Positions 35,176-43,506 of a stretch of 64,000 nt of DNA are shown piece after piece (positions within the stretch are counted from its first letter, which is position 1; every line of letters begins with the position of its first letter). The DNA is from Lientehia hominis (lineage in GTDB: Bacteria; Bacillota; Clostridia; Lachnospirales; Lachnospiraceae). Position numbers and translations under genes: made by a program. The notes below the pieces were generated by a model that was given only the letters and a program-made list of their open reading frames with translations, did no database searches and was not told the origin of the DNA. Location of the stretch: NCBI RefSeq assembly GCF_021044755.1, contig NZ_JAJNOR010000003.1:146782-210781 (forward strand), in the 5' to 3' direction.

Positions 35176-36273
35176 TTACATAAGGGCGCCTACGATGCCT
35201 CCAATAACAGCGCCGACCAGACCACATACCACTACGAACACTGCCATCCCTCCAAAAGCGGAGGTAATTCGAATACCTTTTTTATACCGTTCATCATTGA
35301 GCGGGACTGCTCCGGATCCTGCCTCAGCGCGATACAAGATATTCCGGCTCTCCACAGCGCCGACAAACTCCCATCCTGCGGCCTCAGCCTCCCGGAGGCT
35401 CTGCACCTGCCAGTCATTGTTGCAGCCCTCCCAATCCTTTTCATCCTTGAAAACTCCCGCTCCTGCCTTCTTCCTCCGTTTATTGGTCAGATATCTGGTA
35501 TCCATCATATAAGAATACTGGCCCGGCTCGCCTTTGGAAAAGAAATAGCGGAATATCCTCATATCCTTGACATGATATCCTTCCTGTGCTTTTTTCTCCA
35601 GGAACCGTTCTAGACCGCCGATTGTCAGGACCACTTTTCTGACCGCCATCATATCATTCCTTCCATATAATGCGGTCCATTCATCCAGAGACAGCCGGAG
35701 TTCTTTTGCATACAGATTTCCCCATCTCAGGAAAATAATACACAATATCAGGCAAACTGCCACATATATCATAGAAAATGCAGAGAACCAGGCAACCTCC
35801 TCTGTCCCTGGACTGTAGTAAAAGCAAATGCCCAGGAGCAGAATCAGGATATCGATCCAGATGAACAATTGAACCTTCGTCATAAAAAAGCTTCTGTACC
35901 GCTCCGCCCTCCTGGCCCTGTCCTCCGGGCTGTCATAGAGCTCATTGATCTCCCCTTCCGCATATGGCTTCGCCAGATAGTAATTCTGTCCCTCGTCGTG
36001 GCATACAGTCTTCCATCCCATCTCCACGGCCATATCCATCAGATCGGTCTTTTCCTCTATCTCCCTCTTTGTCGGGTTCTTTGACAAATCAAACCGTTCC
36101 ACATCATATACCATATGGACGGGCCCGCTTTTATCAAATGTATAGAATACCCCCATCGTGACATCTCTGAGCAGCCATCCTTTTTTGGACTGTTCTTCCA
36201 GCCAGAGGCGTTCTTTCATGAGGCTGATATACCACTTAAAAACCTTTTTTGTGTCATTTTTGTCCTGCCCCAT
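35176..36273 (-). CDS. DUF2812 domain-containing membrane protein
   Basis: 365 residues from ATG 36273, with GGGGGAG 7 nt upstream; an in-frame ATG at 36309 would lie deeper inside padR. DUF2812 N-terminal half: KVFKWYISLMKERLWLEEQS and KKGWLLRD...YTFDKSGPVHMVYDVERF. Two membrane helices follow at about residues 145-165 and 175-195, then a second, related soluble repeat (LERFLEKKAQEGYHVKDM, AEAAGWEFVGAVESRNILY), and a C-terminal membrane helix. Function unknown. DUF2812 genes commonly follow a PadR regulator, as here with a 20-nt overlap. Confidence 0.88.
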   Translation of the reverse strand: MGQDKNDTKKVFKWYISLMKERLWLEEQSKKGWLLRDVTMGVFYTFDKSGPVHMVYDVERFDLSKNPTKREIEEKTDLMDMAVEMGWKTVCHDEGQNYYLAKPYAEGEINELYDSPEDRARRAERYRSFFMTKVQLFIWIDILILLLGICFYYSPGTEEVAWFSAFSMIYVAVCLILCIIFLRWGNLYAKELRLSLDEWTALYGRNDMMAVRKVVLTIGGLERFLEKKAQEGYHVKDMRIFRYFFSKGEPGQYSYMMDTRYLTNKRRKKAGAGVFKDEKDWEGCNNDWQVQSLREAEAAGWEFVGAVESRNILYRAEAGSGAVPLNDERYKKGIRITSAFGGMAVFVVVCGLVGAVIGGIVGALM

Positions 36274-36607
36274 CCTTAGGCTCCCCCTTTCCCAGAATCT
36301 CCAGGCCATTGTCCAGCTGATATTCCAGACGTTCCGTCTCCAGCCTCAGCACTTCTCTTCCCATTTCTGTAATCTGATAAGTCTTTTTCCCATTCTGCTG
36401 TGAAACAATATCGATAAGTCCGTCTTCCATCAAACGGCCGGTCATAGTATAGAGGGTCCCTGTCCCCAGCCGTATCCGGCCCTCTGTAAGGCGGCTGACA
36501 AACTGCATGATAGCATAACCGTGTCTGGGCTCAGTAACAGCCAGGAGCGTGTAATAGGTAGTCTCCGTCATCGGCCTGTATTTTTTTAATAGCGCCTCTG
36601 TCACCAA
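36254..36607 (-). CDS. PadR family transcriptional regulator
   Basis: 117 residues. Winged-helix PadR domain: TETTYYTLLAVTEPRHGYAI, RIRLGTGTLYTMTGRLMEDG and KKTYQITEMGREVLRLE (the wing and start of the dimerisation helix). The start is TTG 36607 or GTG 36604, behind a strong AAAGGAGG. It probably represses its own operon with the DUF2812 gene; inverted repeats matching PadR half-sites lie just upstream. Confidence 0.93.
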   Translation of the reverse strand: MVTEALLKKYRPMTETTYYTLLAVTEPRHGYAIMQFVSRLTEGRIRLGTGTLYTMTGRLMEDGLIDIVSQQNGKKTYQITEMGREVLRLETERLEYQLDNGLEILGKGEPKDGAGQK

Positions 36608-36648
36608 TGCTCCCCCTCCTTTCAGAGTCTCGGTTTCCCATCGCGCCT

Positions 36649-36727
36649 CGACATGTCGTCATCCAACATGTCGACCATCGACATATTTCCAATACACATA
36701 ATAGCATAACAAAAGAAATTCTGTCAA
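36649..36727 (-). promoter_or_regulatory. Predicted promoter and operator of the padR-DUF2812 operon
   Basis: On the minus strand TTGACA (complement 36722-36727), 18-bp spacer, TATTAT (complement 36698-36703). Just downstream of the expected start lie a perfect inverted repeat ATGTCGA-CCA-TCGACAT (36668-36684) and the palindrome CGACATGTCG (36649-36658). ATGT...ACAT spacing resembles PadR operators, supporting autorepression. Confidence 0.65.
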
Positions 36728-36779
36728 GAGCTTCCTTTATTATCCATAAAGCCAATATACAAGAGACAGCGCACCCGGC

Positions 36780-37805
36780 TCAGACCAAAAGCCTTTTTAC
36801 AGAGTTCCTCCGTTTCAGTTCAATCTCCATCACCACTCGTTTCTGCCCAATCTCTTCCTTCCTCAGCTGCTGCACCAAAAGCTTTGCCCCCTCTCTTCCC
36901 ATTTCAATGGTCGGCCTGACAATAACCGTGATTCCAGGCACGGAATATCTGGCCAGAAGATGGTCGTCAAACCCCACAAGAGAAATGTCCTGCCCTATGA
37001 CGGCTCCCCGCTCTGACAGCGCTTCCATGCAGCCGATGCAGGTGAGATTATTGACTGCGATGACCCCTGTAGGCCGCAGTCTGTCCGGCAGATCCCAAAG
37101 CTTTTTCATTCCTCTGTAGCCTGTGTCTTCAAAATGCAGCCCTCTCATCATGAGCCGTTTATCGATCGGAACACCATACTCCTTCATGGCTCTCTCAAAG
37201 CCTGCGATGCGCTGGCCCCCCAGAGACGCTCCGGGAATCCCCCCGACCAGGCCGATATGCGTATGTCCATTTAAAAGAAGTTCTCTGGCCAGCAGATATC
37301 CTCCCTTAGCATTGTCAATCTCAACGGTATAATAATCCTGCCCCGGACGGTAACAGTCTATCAGGACCAGCGGTTTTTCCCACCGTCCATAATCCATATC
37401 ATCGGGATTTGCCGGTACCACCAGGACGCCGTCTACCAGCTTGGAAAAACGGCGGTACAGATTCTCGAAGTCTTCCTCTTTGAAGTCCTTCGTGGAAAAT
37501 ATCAGCATCGTATAACCCTGTTCCTTCAGATATTCTTCCGCCCCCTGGATGACTGCCCCATTAAAATCATTGGTAAAATCCGGAACTACCATCATGATGG
37601 TCCTGGTCTGTCCGGTGACCATGGAAACTGCCAGGCCGTTCTGGACGTATCCCAGCTCCTCCACCGCTTCCTTTACTTTCTTTTCTGTTTTTGGGCTGAC
37701 CTTGTCCAGACCATTTAACACCCTGGATACCGTCGAGATCGCGACTCCCGCCCGCTTCGCCACATCCTTGATCGTCACATCTCTGCTGCCTCTGTCCCTG
37801 TCCAT
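36780..37805 (-). CDS. LacI family transcriptional regulator
   Basis: 341 residues from ATG 37805 (GAGG 6 nt upstream; ATG 37817 is an alternative). N-terminal helix-turn-helix with hinge: VTIKDVAKRAGVAISTVSRV then LNGLDKVS. The periplasmic-binding-like ligand domain has TRTIMMVVPDFTNDFNGAVI, HTHIGLVGGIPG and ISLVGFDDHLLARY. Divergent from the PfkB-SIS-RbsD operon, which it presumably controls through the palindrome at 37871-37886. The effector is probably the sugar or sugar phosphate of that pathway. Confidence 0.94.
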   Translation of the reverse strand: MDRDRGSRDVTIKDVAKRAGVAISTVSRVLNGLDKVSPKTEKKVKEAVEELGYVQNGLAVSMVTGQTRTIMMVVPDFTNDFNGAVIQGAEEYLKEQGYTMLIFSTKDFKEEDFENLYRRFSKLVDGVLVVPANPDDMDYGRWEKPLVLIDCYRPGQDYYTVEIDNAKGGYLLARELLLNGHTHIGLVGGIPGASLGGQRIAGFERAMKEYGVPIDKRLMMRGLHFEDTGYRGMKKLWDLPDRLRPTGVIAVNNLTCIGCMEALSERGAVIGQDISLVGFDDHLLARYSVPGITVIVRPTIEMGREGAKLLVQQLRKEEIGQKRVVMEIELKRRNSVKRLLV

Positions 37806-37829
37806 TTTATACCTCATCTCTTATAACGA

Positions 37830-37886
37830 TTGACCATTTTTCCAATCTGTGATAAAATTAATGCAGAAAAATAAAAACGTTTTTAT
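37830..37886 (+). promoter_or_regulatory. Promoter and LacI-type operator of the PfkB-SIS-RbsD operon
   Basis: TTGACC (37830-37835), 17-bp spacer, TAAAAT (37853-37858). A 16-bp perfect palindrome ATAAAAACGTTTTTAT (37871-37886) with the central CG typical of LacI-family sites lies just after the expected start, so bound repressor would block elongation. Confidence 0.7.
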
Positions 37887-37924
37887 TTTTAATTTTATTA
37901 TAATATGGGAAGGAGTATTTTACA

Positions 37925-38917
37925 ATGGCAAAACCTAAAATTCTTGTGGTAGGCAGTTTCGTCATGGATCAGATCGCCACAACCGAAGTGTTCCCCAGAG
38001 AAGGGCAGACCGTTTTAGGCGGTACCTTTTCCAAAGCCCCCGGCGGCAAGGGTGCAAATCAGGCCGTCCAAATGGCCCGCCTGGGCGCCGACGTGACAAT
38101 GGTCGGGAAGCTCGGCCGTGACAGCAACGGCGAGGACATGGTTAAAACCTGCAAAGAGGCCGGCATTCATACAGAATATATCCTGTATGATGACGAGCTG
38201 CCCTCCGGCTGCAGCGTCATCATTCTGGAGGAAGCCCCCGGAAAGCAGACCGTGAACCGGATCATCGTTCTGTCAGGCTCCAACATGAGCATTACTCCCG
38301 ATGACATCGCATTCTTAAAGGAGCAGATTGCAGAATATGACCTGGTGGTCCTTCAGCTGGAGATTCCCATGGAAATCAATGAGCTGGTAGCCTCTTACGC
38401 CTATGCAAAGGGTGTGCCTGTCATGCTGAATTCCGCTCCCAGCGCGCCTTTATCCGACGAGCTGTTTTCTCATCTGACCTATATCTCGCCCAATGAGCAT
38501 GAGGCCTGCGATATGGTCGGCATCCAGATCAGCCACTCCGGCAAGGATGTGAACATGGAAGAAGCCAAGGCTGCCACAGCCGCTTTGAAAGCCAAGGGTG
38601 TGAAAAATGTGCTGATCACCCTCGGAGAATCGGGAGCCGTGCTTGACACCGAAAAAGACGGTTTCTTCTACAGCCCCTGTGTATCCGGCATCATGGCGGT
38701 AGATCCCACCGCAGCCGGCGATTCCTTTGTAGGCGCTCTGTCCGTTGGGCTTTGCTGCGGCTGGGGCTATGAAGAAACACTTAAATTTGCCAACCACACG
38801 GCGGCCCTAACCGTATCGGGCATGGGCGCGATGCCTTCTCTGCCCACACTGGACAAGGTAGAAGATTTCATGCGTGAAAAAGCCGGCGCTGCCCCGGATA
38901 CATCAGTATTGCAATAA
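37925..38917 (+). CDS. PfkB-family sugar kinase (ribokinase-like)
   Basis: 330 residues. Ribokinase signatures are GGKGANQAVQMARLGADVTM (PfkB motif 1, about residues 42-60), NSAPSAPL, SPNEHEACDMVG, ITLGESGAV and DPTAAGDSFVGAL (motif 2 with the catalytic Asp in AAGD, around residue 265). It phosphorylates a sugar, perhaps ribose or another aldose/ketose; RbsD/FucU downstream fits a pyranose needing mutarotation. GGAAGGAG lies upstream of the ATG. First gene of the operon. Confidence 0.93.
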   Translation: MAKPKILVVGSFVMDQIATTEVFPREGQTVLGGTFSKAPGGKGANQAVQMARLGADVTMVGKLGRDSNGEDMVKTCKEAGIHTEYILYDDELPSGCSVIILEEAPGKQTVNRIIVLSGSNMSITPDDIAFLKEQIAEYDLVVLQLEIPMEINELVASYAYAKGVPVMLNSAPSAPLSDELFSHLTYISPNEHEACDMVGIQISHSGKDVNMEEAKAATAALKAKGVKNVLITLGESGAVLDTEKDGFFYSPCVSGIMAVDPTAAGDSFVGALSVGLCCGWGYEETLKFANHTAALTVSGMGAMPSLPTLDKVEDFMREKAGAAPDTSVLQ

Positions 38918-38946
38918 ACCATCCCATATGACAGGAGGAATTATAT

Positions 38947-39558
38947 ATGGAAGCAAAATGCAAAGAATCTTATGACTTTTTCCTGGATACCGTAAAGACG
39001 GATCTGAGCGACTTCATTGACCATATGGATTACTCAGAGATCGAAGCCGCCGCTGATCTGATCGTGAAAGCTCAGAAAAACGGGAACCGGGTCCATGTAT
39101 CCGGCATTGGCAAGCCCGGACATATTTCCGGATATATCGCATCCCTGATGTCCTCTACCGGAAATCCCACCTATTTTCTGCACGGCACCGAAGCCGTCCA
39201 TGGCTCCTGTGGTCAGCTGGTACCCGGCGATGTGGTGATTTTCATTTCCAACAGCGGCGAAACCGCAGAAATGCGCTCCACTGTCCTGGCAGTTAAAAAT
39301 AATGGTTGCAAAGTCATAGGCGTCAGCGGCAATTCTGAATCCTGGCTCGCCAGAGAAAGCGCCGTCCATCTGTTCGCCGGCATTAAAAAAGAAGGCGGTC
39401 CGATGGGACGCGCTCCCCGTATGTCCATACTGGCGGAAACTCTCGTGCTCCAGGCACTGAGCGTAGCGCTCCAGGCTCAAAAGGACGTGGCTCCCCAACA
39501 GTATGTGAAGTGGCATCCCGGCGGAGCGCTGGGCAAGCTTCGCGACAATGAAAAATAA
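38947..39558 (+). CDS. SIS-domain sugar phosphate isomerase (KdsD/GutQ-like)
   Basis: 203 residues, a single SIS domain. RVHVSGIGKPGHISGYIASL, HGTEAVHGSCGQLVPGDVVI, FISNSGETAEM and WHPGGALGKLRD align with arabinose-5-phosphate isomerases of the KdsD/GutQ group but the CBS domains are absent. It would interconvert an aldose- and ketose-phosphate made by the kinase. The product and direction are not determinable from sequence. AGGAGG lies before the ATG. Confidence 0.87.
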   Translation: MEAKCKESYDFFLDTVKTDLSDFIDHMDYSEIEAAADLIVKAQKNGNRVHVSGIGKPGHISGYIASLMSSTGNPTYFLHGTEAVHGSCGQLVPGDVVIFISNSGETAEMRSTVLAVKNNGCKVIGVSGNSESWLARESAVHLFAGIKKEGGPMGRAPRMSILAETLVLQALSVALQAQKDVAPQQYVKWHPGGALGKLRDNEK

Positions 39559-39585
39559 TTTTACATTTTAAAGAGGAGGGTTTTT

Positions 39586-39990
39586 ATGCTTACAACAAAA
39601 TGTATTCATCCCGGTATCATGAAGGCACTGTCCCTGTGCGGCCATGGAAGCAAGGTGCTCATCGCCGACGGCAATTATCCCCTGGCTGAGAAAAGCGGGA
39701 ACGCGGAAAAAATCTATCTGGGCCTGACCCCCGGACTCCCCACTGTGACCGATGTACTGAAGGCTGTCCACTCCGTCGTGGAAATCGAAAAAGCAGAGGT
39801 GATGGTTCCCGGAGACGGCACTGTCCCTGAGATCTTTGATGAATTTAAACAGGAGCTTGGTCTTGAGCTGAGCGGCGTAGGACGTTTTGAATTCTACGAT
39901 GTCTGCTGCGAGCCTGATGTGGTATTGGCAATTTCCACAGGAGAAAAGAGGGTATTTGCCAACATCCTGCTGACCATCGGCTGCGCTTGA
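39586..39990 (+). CDS. RbsD/FucU family sugar mutarotase
   Basis: 134 residues. MLTTKCIHPGIMKALSLCGH contains the catalytic His of H-P-x-[IL]-x-x-x-L-x-x-x-G-H, and VLIADGNYP (ADxxxP) completes the RbsD/FucU signature. These enzymes speed anomer exchange of ribose or fucose before phosphorylation. FucU-type proteins are longer (~140-150) and RbsD ~130-139, so length does not decide. Last gene of the operon, followed by a terminator. Confidence 0.93.
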   Translation: MLTTKCIHPGIMKALSLCGHGSKVLIADGNYPLAEKSGNAEKIYLGLTPGLPTVTDVLKAVHSVVEIEKAEVMVPGDGTVPEIFDEFKQELGLELSGVGRFEFYDVCCEPDVVLAISTGEKRVFANILLTIGCA

Positions 39991-40008
39991 TCAGCTAATT
40001 TATTCCTT

Positions 40009-40052
40009 CGGCATACTTTTCTGTCAACCGGCAAAAAGTATGCCGTTTTTTT
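40009..40052 (+). terminator. Rho-independent terminator of the sugar operon
   Basis: CGGCATACTTTT (40009-40020) pairs with AAAAGTATGCCG (40034-40045), followed by seven T. Confidence 0.95.
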
Positions 40053-40063
40053 CCATTATTTAG

Positions 40064-40117
40064 TTGACAACTCTGGAATGATATGATATATTAAATCCAG
40101 TAATAATTACTATTATT
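40064..40117 (+). promoter_or_regulatory. Rubrerythrin promoter with PerR-like operator
   Basis: TTGACA (40064-40069), 17-bp spacer, TATATT (40087-40092). Immediately downstream AATAAT-TACT-ATTATT (40102-40117) resembles the AT-rich inverted repeat bound by PerR, a usual peroxide regulator of rubrerythrin in Clostridia. Confidence 0.65.
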
Positions 40118-40147
40118 GTAAATTTAAACTTTAGAGGAGGTAGCTAC

Positions 40148-40684
40148 ATGTCCAAGTACGCAGGAACAAAAACAGAGAAAAACTTGATGGAAGCTTTCGC
40201 AGGAGAATCTCAGGCCAGAAATAAATATACATTCTACGCATCCGCTGCTAAAAAAGCCGGCTATGAGCAGATGGCCGCCCTGTTTCAGGAAACCGCAGAC
40301 CAGGAAAAAGAACACGCTAAAATCTGGTTTAAGGAATTCCACGGAATCGGAAATCCTGAAGAAAACCTAGTAGATGCCGCCGCAGGTGAGCATGAAGAGT
40401 GGACTGACATGTATAAACGCATGGCAAAGGAAGCAAGAGAAGAAGGTTTTGAAGAGCTGGCTTTTAAGTTTGACAAGATCGCCAGTGTAGAAGCTGCTCA
40501 TGAAGCGCGCTATAACAAGCTTTTAGAAAGCCTGAAAGCTGACAAGACCTTTAAGGGTGATGCTCCCAAGGGATGGAAGTGCCGTAACTGCGGGTATATC
40601 CATTACGGCGAGGAAGCTCCCGATGTATGTCCTGCCTGTGCACATCCCAAGGCTTACTTTGAACGAAAAGTAGAAAACTATTAA
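40148..40684 (+). CDS. rbr: Rubrerythrin
   Basis: 178 residues. The N-terminal ferritin-like diiron domain has EAFAGESQARNKYTFYA, ETADQEKEHAKIWFKEF and DKIASVEAAHEARY (ExxH pairs). The C-terminal rubredoxin-like iron site is CRNCGYIHYGEEAPDVCPAC (two CxxC). It is a cytoplasmic NADH-linked peroxidase that removes H2O2 in anaerobes. GAGGAGG precedes the ATG. Monocistronic, with its own promoter and terminator. Confidence 0.97.
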   Translation: MSKYAGTKTEKNLMEAFAGESQARNKYTFYASAAKKAGYEQMAALFQETADQEKEHAKIWFKEFHGIGNPEENLVDAAAGEHEEWTDMYKRMAKEAREEGFEELAFKFDKIASVEAAHEARYNKLLESLKADKTFKGDAPKGWKCRNCGYIHYGEEAPDVCPACAHPKAYFERKVENY

Positions 40685-40711
40685 TGGGGACCGGCTTCTC
40701 CGGTAAACTTA

Positions 40712-40751
40712 AATACAGCGCTGAATGTCATTGGACGTTCAGCGCTGTATT
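40712..40751 (+). terminator. Terminator after rubrerythrin
   Basis: A perfect 14-bp stem AATACAGCGCTGAA (40712-40725) / TTCAGCGCTGTATT (40738-40751) with a 12-nt loop. The T-run is short, so termination is probable rather than certain. Confidence 0.75.
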
Positions 40752-40895
40752 ACTGTTTCGCAGTTATGATAAAAATATTTTTATTTTAAACTAGACATAG
40801 GGCTGTCATGATTTGTGTTCTATCATAATAGTGTCGATGAACGGAGGGACCAGAACAGCAATGGCAGATATCCTTCTGCCGGAAAGGACCCAGCA

Positions 40896-41552
40896 ATGGA
40901 CAAAACAGATTACAAAAAAATTTACAAGGAACTGTATATGCCGGGACGTTCTCCAGCACTGGTAAATGTACCGCCCATCCCTTTTATTATGATAGACGGC
41001 CAGGGGAATCCAAACGACGCGGACGGGGAATATGCCCAGGCAGTATCTCTCCTTTATGCTTTATCCTACGCCATCAAGATGAACAAGACGGGGGATTCCG
41101 TTCCGGAAGGTTACTTTGAATATGTCGTGCCGCCGCTGGAAGGCTTATGGGATTTCCGCGGCACAAAAGAAACCTTTCCCCAGGATAAATCAGATTTCAT
41201 CTGGACTTCCATGATACGCCAGCCGGATTTTGTCACTCCGCCTGTATTCTCCCGGGCCTGCAGGACCGTACGGTCCAAGAAAGGACTGGACACCTCAAAA
41301 GCCCGGCTCTGCACCTGGGAAGAAGGACTCTGCGTACAGTGCATGCACCTGGGCCCGTATGACGACGAACCTGCAACGCTGCAGAAAATCAGCGGTTTTC
41401 TGAATAGTAACGGCCTGCTGCCCGACATAAGCGGCAAACGGAGGCATCACGAGCTTTATCTTTCTGATCCTCGGAAAACCGCGCCGGAAAAAATGAAAAC
41501 CGTGCTCCGTCTGCCGGTAAGAAAAGCATCAGGACAATCGGGTTCGCTCTGA
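40896..41552 (+). CDS. GyrI-like small-molecule-binding domain protein
   Basis: 218 residues from ATG 40896 (GGAAAGGA 7 nt upstream). Residues YMPGRSPALVNVPPIPFIMI and DGQGNPND, then YEYVVPPLEGLWDF-type sequence and CMHLGPYDDEPATLQKI match the GyrI-like/AraC effector-binding fold in its stand-alone two-repeat form. Such proteins bind or hydrolyse small hydrophobic compounds; the ligand is unknown. No DNA-binding domain is present. Confidence 0.82.
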   Translation: MDKTDYKKIYKELYMPGRSPALVNVPPIPFIMIDGQGNPNDADGEYAQAVSLLYALSYAIKMNKTGDSVPEGYFEYVVPPLEGLWDFRGTKETFPQDKSDFIWTSMIRQPDFVTPPVFSRACRTVRSKKGLDTSKARLCTWEEGLCVQCMHLGPYDDEPATLQKISGFLNSNGLLPDISGKRRHHELYLSDPRKTAPEKMKTVLRLPVRKASGQSGSL

Positions 41553-41648
41553 TCTTTTGCCTTTACCGTCCCCTCTCCCGGAATCTGCCTTGCGGTTTTT
41601 TTCTTCTTGTTGTATAATCGGGAACAGGATAAGAAGGAAGTGATTTAT

Positions 41649-42476
41649 ATGGCAGCTGATACGGCTCCCATTTACAAGGCAATATTCAGCGAGGTGGACG
41701 GCGCTCTTCTGTCCTCCTCTCATAAGGTAGGCTCCTTAACAAGGGAGGCCATTATTCAGCTCCAGCTGCATGGCATCCCTTTTGTTTTTGTATCCGGGCG
41801 TTCTCCCCGAACACTGGAAAGTGTAGATGCCTCCATCGGCCTCACTGCGCCATATATCTGCTATAATGGTGCGCTTATCTTGGATCAGAATAAGCGGGTC
41901 CTCAAAAGCTTCGGATTCCTGCCGAAAAGAGCCATTTCCATTAAAAACTATATCAAACGCTGTTTTCCCGATATCAGCTGCTTCGCATGCAGCTACGACG
42001 CATGGATCACAGATGACCCGAACGACGAATGGATCCGCCAGGAAGCCGACATCATTCAGGTACCCCCTATTATAAAACCTCTGTCCTACTATCTTCAGAA
42101 GGGGCAGCATGTACACAAGCTCCTCTGCATGGGAGAGCTTTCTCTTCTGGATGTTTTAGAAAACGATCTGCGCGTCTGTTTTCCGGAACTTCTCATCTTT
42201 AAAACGAAAAAACACTATCTGGAGATCATGTCTCCGGAAGCCAGTGCCTCCAACGCGATTCGGCTGGTATGCGGCTTATACGGCATTGACCCGTCGGAAA
42301 CCATAGCCTTCGGCTACAATTCCCGGGATATGGAAATGTTCCGGACCGTGGGATTCAGTATCGCCATGGGCAATGCCTCCGAGCTGATCAAATCAGCCGC
42401 CGATTGTGTCACTCTGGACAATGACCACGACGGCATTTATCACAGTCTGAAAAAAATCTTTCCGATCATCCATTGA
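41649..42476 (+). CDS. Cof-type HAD-IIB protein with degenerate catalytic motifs
   Basis: 275 residues from ATG 41649 (AAGGAAG upstream). The HAD-IIB fold is clear: FVSGRSPRTLESV (motif II region), APYICYNGALILDQNKRVL and IAFGYNSRDMEMF (motif IV), SIAMGNASELIKSAADCVTL. The expected catalytic residues are replaced. The DxDGT nucleophile motif reads SEVDGA (nucleophile Asp to Glu), the motif III Lys (usually sKgxAl) is absent in ASASNAIRL, and the GDxxND acidic pair reads GYNSRD. It may therefore be a binding or regulatory protein rather than a phosphatase; sequence alone cannot exclude residual activity. Confidence 0.85.
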   Translation: MAADTAPIYKAIFSEVDGALLSSSHKVGSLTREAIIQLQLHGIPFVFVSGRSPRTLESVDASIGLTAPYICYNGALILDQNKRVLKSFGFLPKRAISIKNYIKRCFPDISCFACSYDAWITDDPNDEWIRQEADIIQVPPIIKPLSYYLQKGQHVHKLLCMGELSLLDVLENDLRVCFPELLIFKTKKHYLEIMSPEASASNAIRLVCGLYGIDPSETIAFGYNSRDMEMFRTVGFSIAMGNASELIKSAADCVTLDNDHDGIYHSLKKIFPIIH

Positions 42477-42492
42477 ATTTTTTAAAATCCCA

Positions 42493-42521
42493 TTGACTCC
42501 TTTACATATATGTTGTATTAT
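42493..42521 (+). promoter_or_regulatory. Predicted promoter of the hemolysin III gene
   Basis: TTGACT (42493-42498), 17-bp spacer, TATTAT (42516-42521), about 55 nt before the start codon. Confidence 0.5.
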
Positions 42522-42577
42522 TGACATATACTTTATGTAGTATCAAAAACTACTTGTTGCATCAGGAGGTGTTTTTC

Positions 42578-43249
42578 ATGAGGAATTTAAGACCAAAAGA
42601 CCCAGGAAGTGCCATTACCCATTTTATCGGCTGGCTTATGGCTGTATTTGCCGCCCTGCCCCTTTTGATCCGGGCCGCCAAGGCACCGGACAGAGTCCAT
42701 ATCTTATGTCTGTCCGTCTACGTTATCAGCATGATACTGCTCTATGGAGCCAGTACCATATACCACACTTTGGATATATCTCCGAAAGTGAACAAGGCTC
42801 TTCGGAAATTTGACCACATGATGATCTTTATCCTGATAGCCGGAACTTATACACCGATCTGCGTCATCGTCGTAGGCGGGAGTCTCGGCATGTTCCTTCT
42901 GGCTCTCATTTGGTCCATCGCCCTGGCCGGCATCCTGATCAAAGCATTTTGGATTACCTGCCCCAAATGGTTCTCCTCTGTCCTTTATATCGGCATGGGC
43001 TGGGTATGCGTTTTAGCTTTTACCCAGATTTTAAACAACCTGCCTCACGCCGCGTTTGGATGGCTTCTGGCCGGAGGCATCATCTACACCGCAGGAGGTA
43101 TCATTTATGCCTTGAAGCTTCCTATCTTCAATTCCAAACACAAAAGCTTCGGCTCTCATGAAATCTTCCACTTGTTCGTGATGGGAGGCAGCATCTGCCA
43201 TTTTATCCTTATGTATCAGTTTGTGGCCTCCATGCCGCTGCTTCCTTAA
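42578..43249 (+). CDS. Hemolysin III family (PAQR/TrhA-type) membrane protein
   Basis: 223 residues from ATG 42578 (AGGAGGTG upstream). Seven membrane helices. Conserved hemolysin III motifs are DPGSAITHFIGWLMA (N-terminal His), ASTIYHTLD, FDHMMIFILIAGTYTP and a C-terminal SHEIFHLFVMGGSICHF with the metal-type histidines of the PAQR family. Members are linked to membrane-fluidity homeostasis; actual haemolytic activity is not implied. It overlaps the converging GIY-YIG gene by 4 nt. Confidence 0.93.
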   Translation: MRNLRPKDPGSAITHFIGWLMAVFAALPLLIRAAKAPDRVHILCLSVYVISMILLYGASTIYHTLDISPKVNKALRKFDHMMIFILIAGTYTPICVIVVGGSLGMFLLALIWSIALAGILIKAFWITCPKWFSSVLYIGMGWVCVLAFTQILNNLPHAAFGWLLAGGIIYTAGGIIYALKLPIFNSKHKSFGSHEIFHLFVMGGSICHFILMYQFVASMPLLP

Positions 43250-43506
43250 GGCAGCCCCTTACCTGACGCTATCAGACGGAGCTTGTCCTTGCGGCTCATC
43301 CGTTTGACGGCGTATTCACGGCCCATGGCTTCTTCCTTCGTCCCGAAGGTCTCATAGTATACCAGCTCCACAGGCCCGCGGCCTCTGGTATACTTGGCGC
43401 CATGGCCGGACTGATGGGCGGCGACCCGCTCCTCCAGATGGTTTGTCCATCCTGTGTAAAGGCTCCCGTCTCCGCATTTCAGGATATACGTATAATTTTC
43501 ACTCAT
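43246..43506 (-). CDS. GIY-YIG domain protein (UPF0213/YhbQ-like)
   Basis: 86 residues from ATG 43506 (GGAG 6 nt upstream). Single-domain GIY-YIG fold: YTYILKCGDGSLYTGWTNHL (YTYIL...YTGWT in place of GIY...YIG), EERVAAHQSGHGAKYTRGRG, PVELVYYETFGTKEEAMGRE and KRMSRKDKLRLI. Small proteins of this type are widespread; a DNA-repair or nuclease role is assumed from the fold. Confidence 0.93.
   Translation of the reverse strand: MSENYTYILKCGDGSLYTGWTNHLEERVAAHQSGHGAKYTRGRGPVELVYYETFGTKEEAMGREYAVKRMSRKDKLRLIASGKGLP

Noticed and set aside
37899..37904. TATAAT as -10 box of the PfkB operon
   Set aside because: It would start transcription inside the Shine-Dalgarno sequence; the TTGACC-17-TAAAAT promoter upstream fits better with the operator position.
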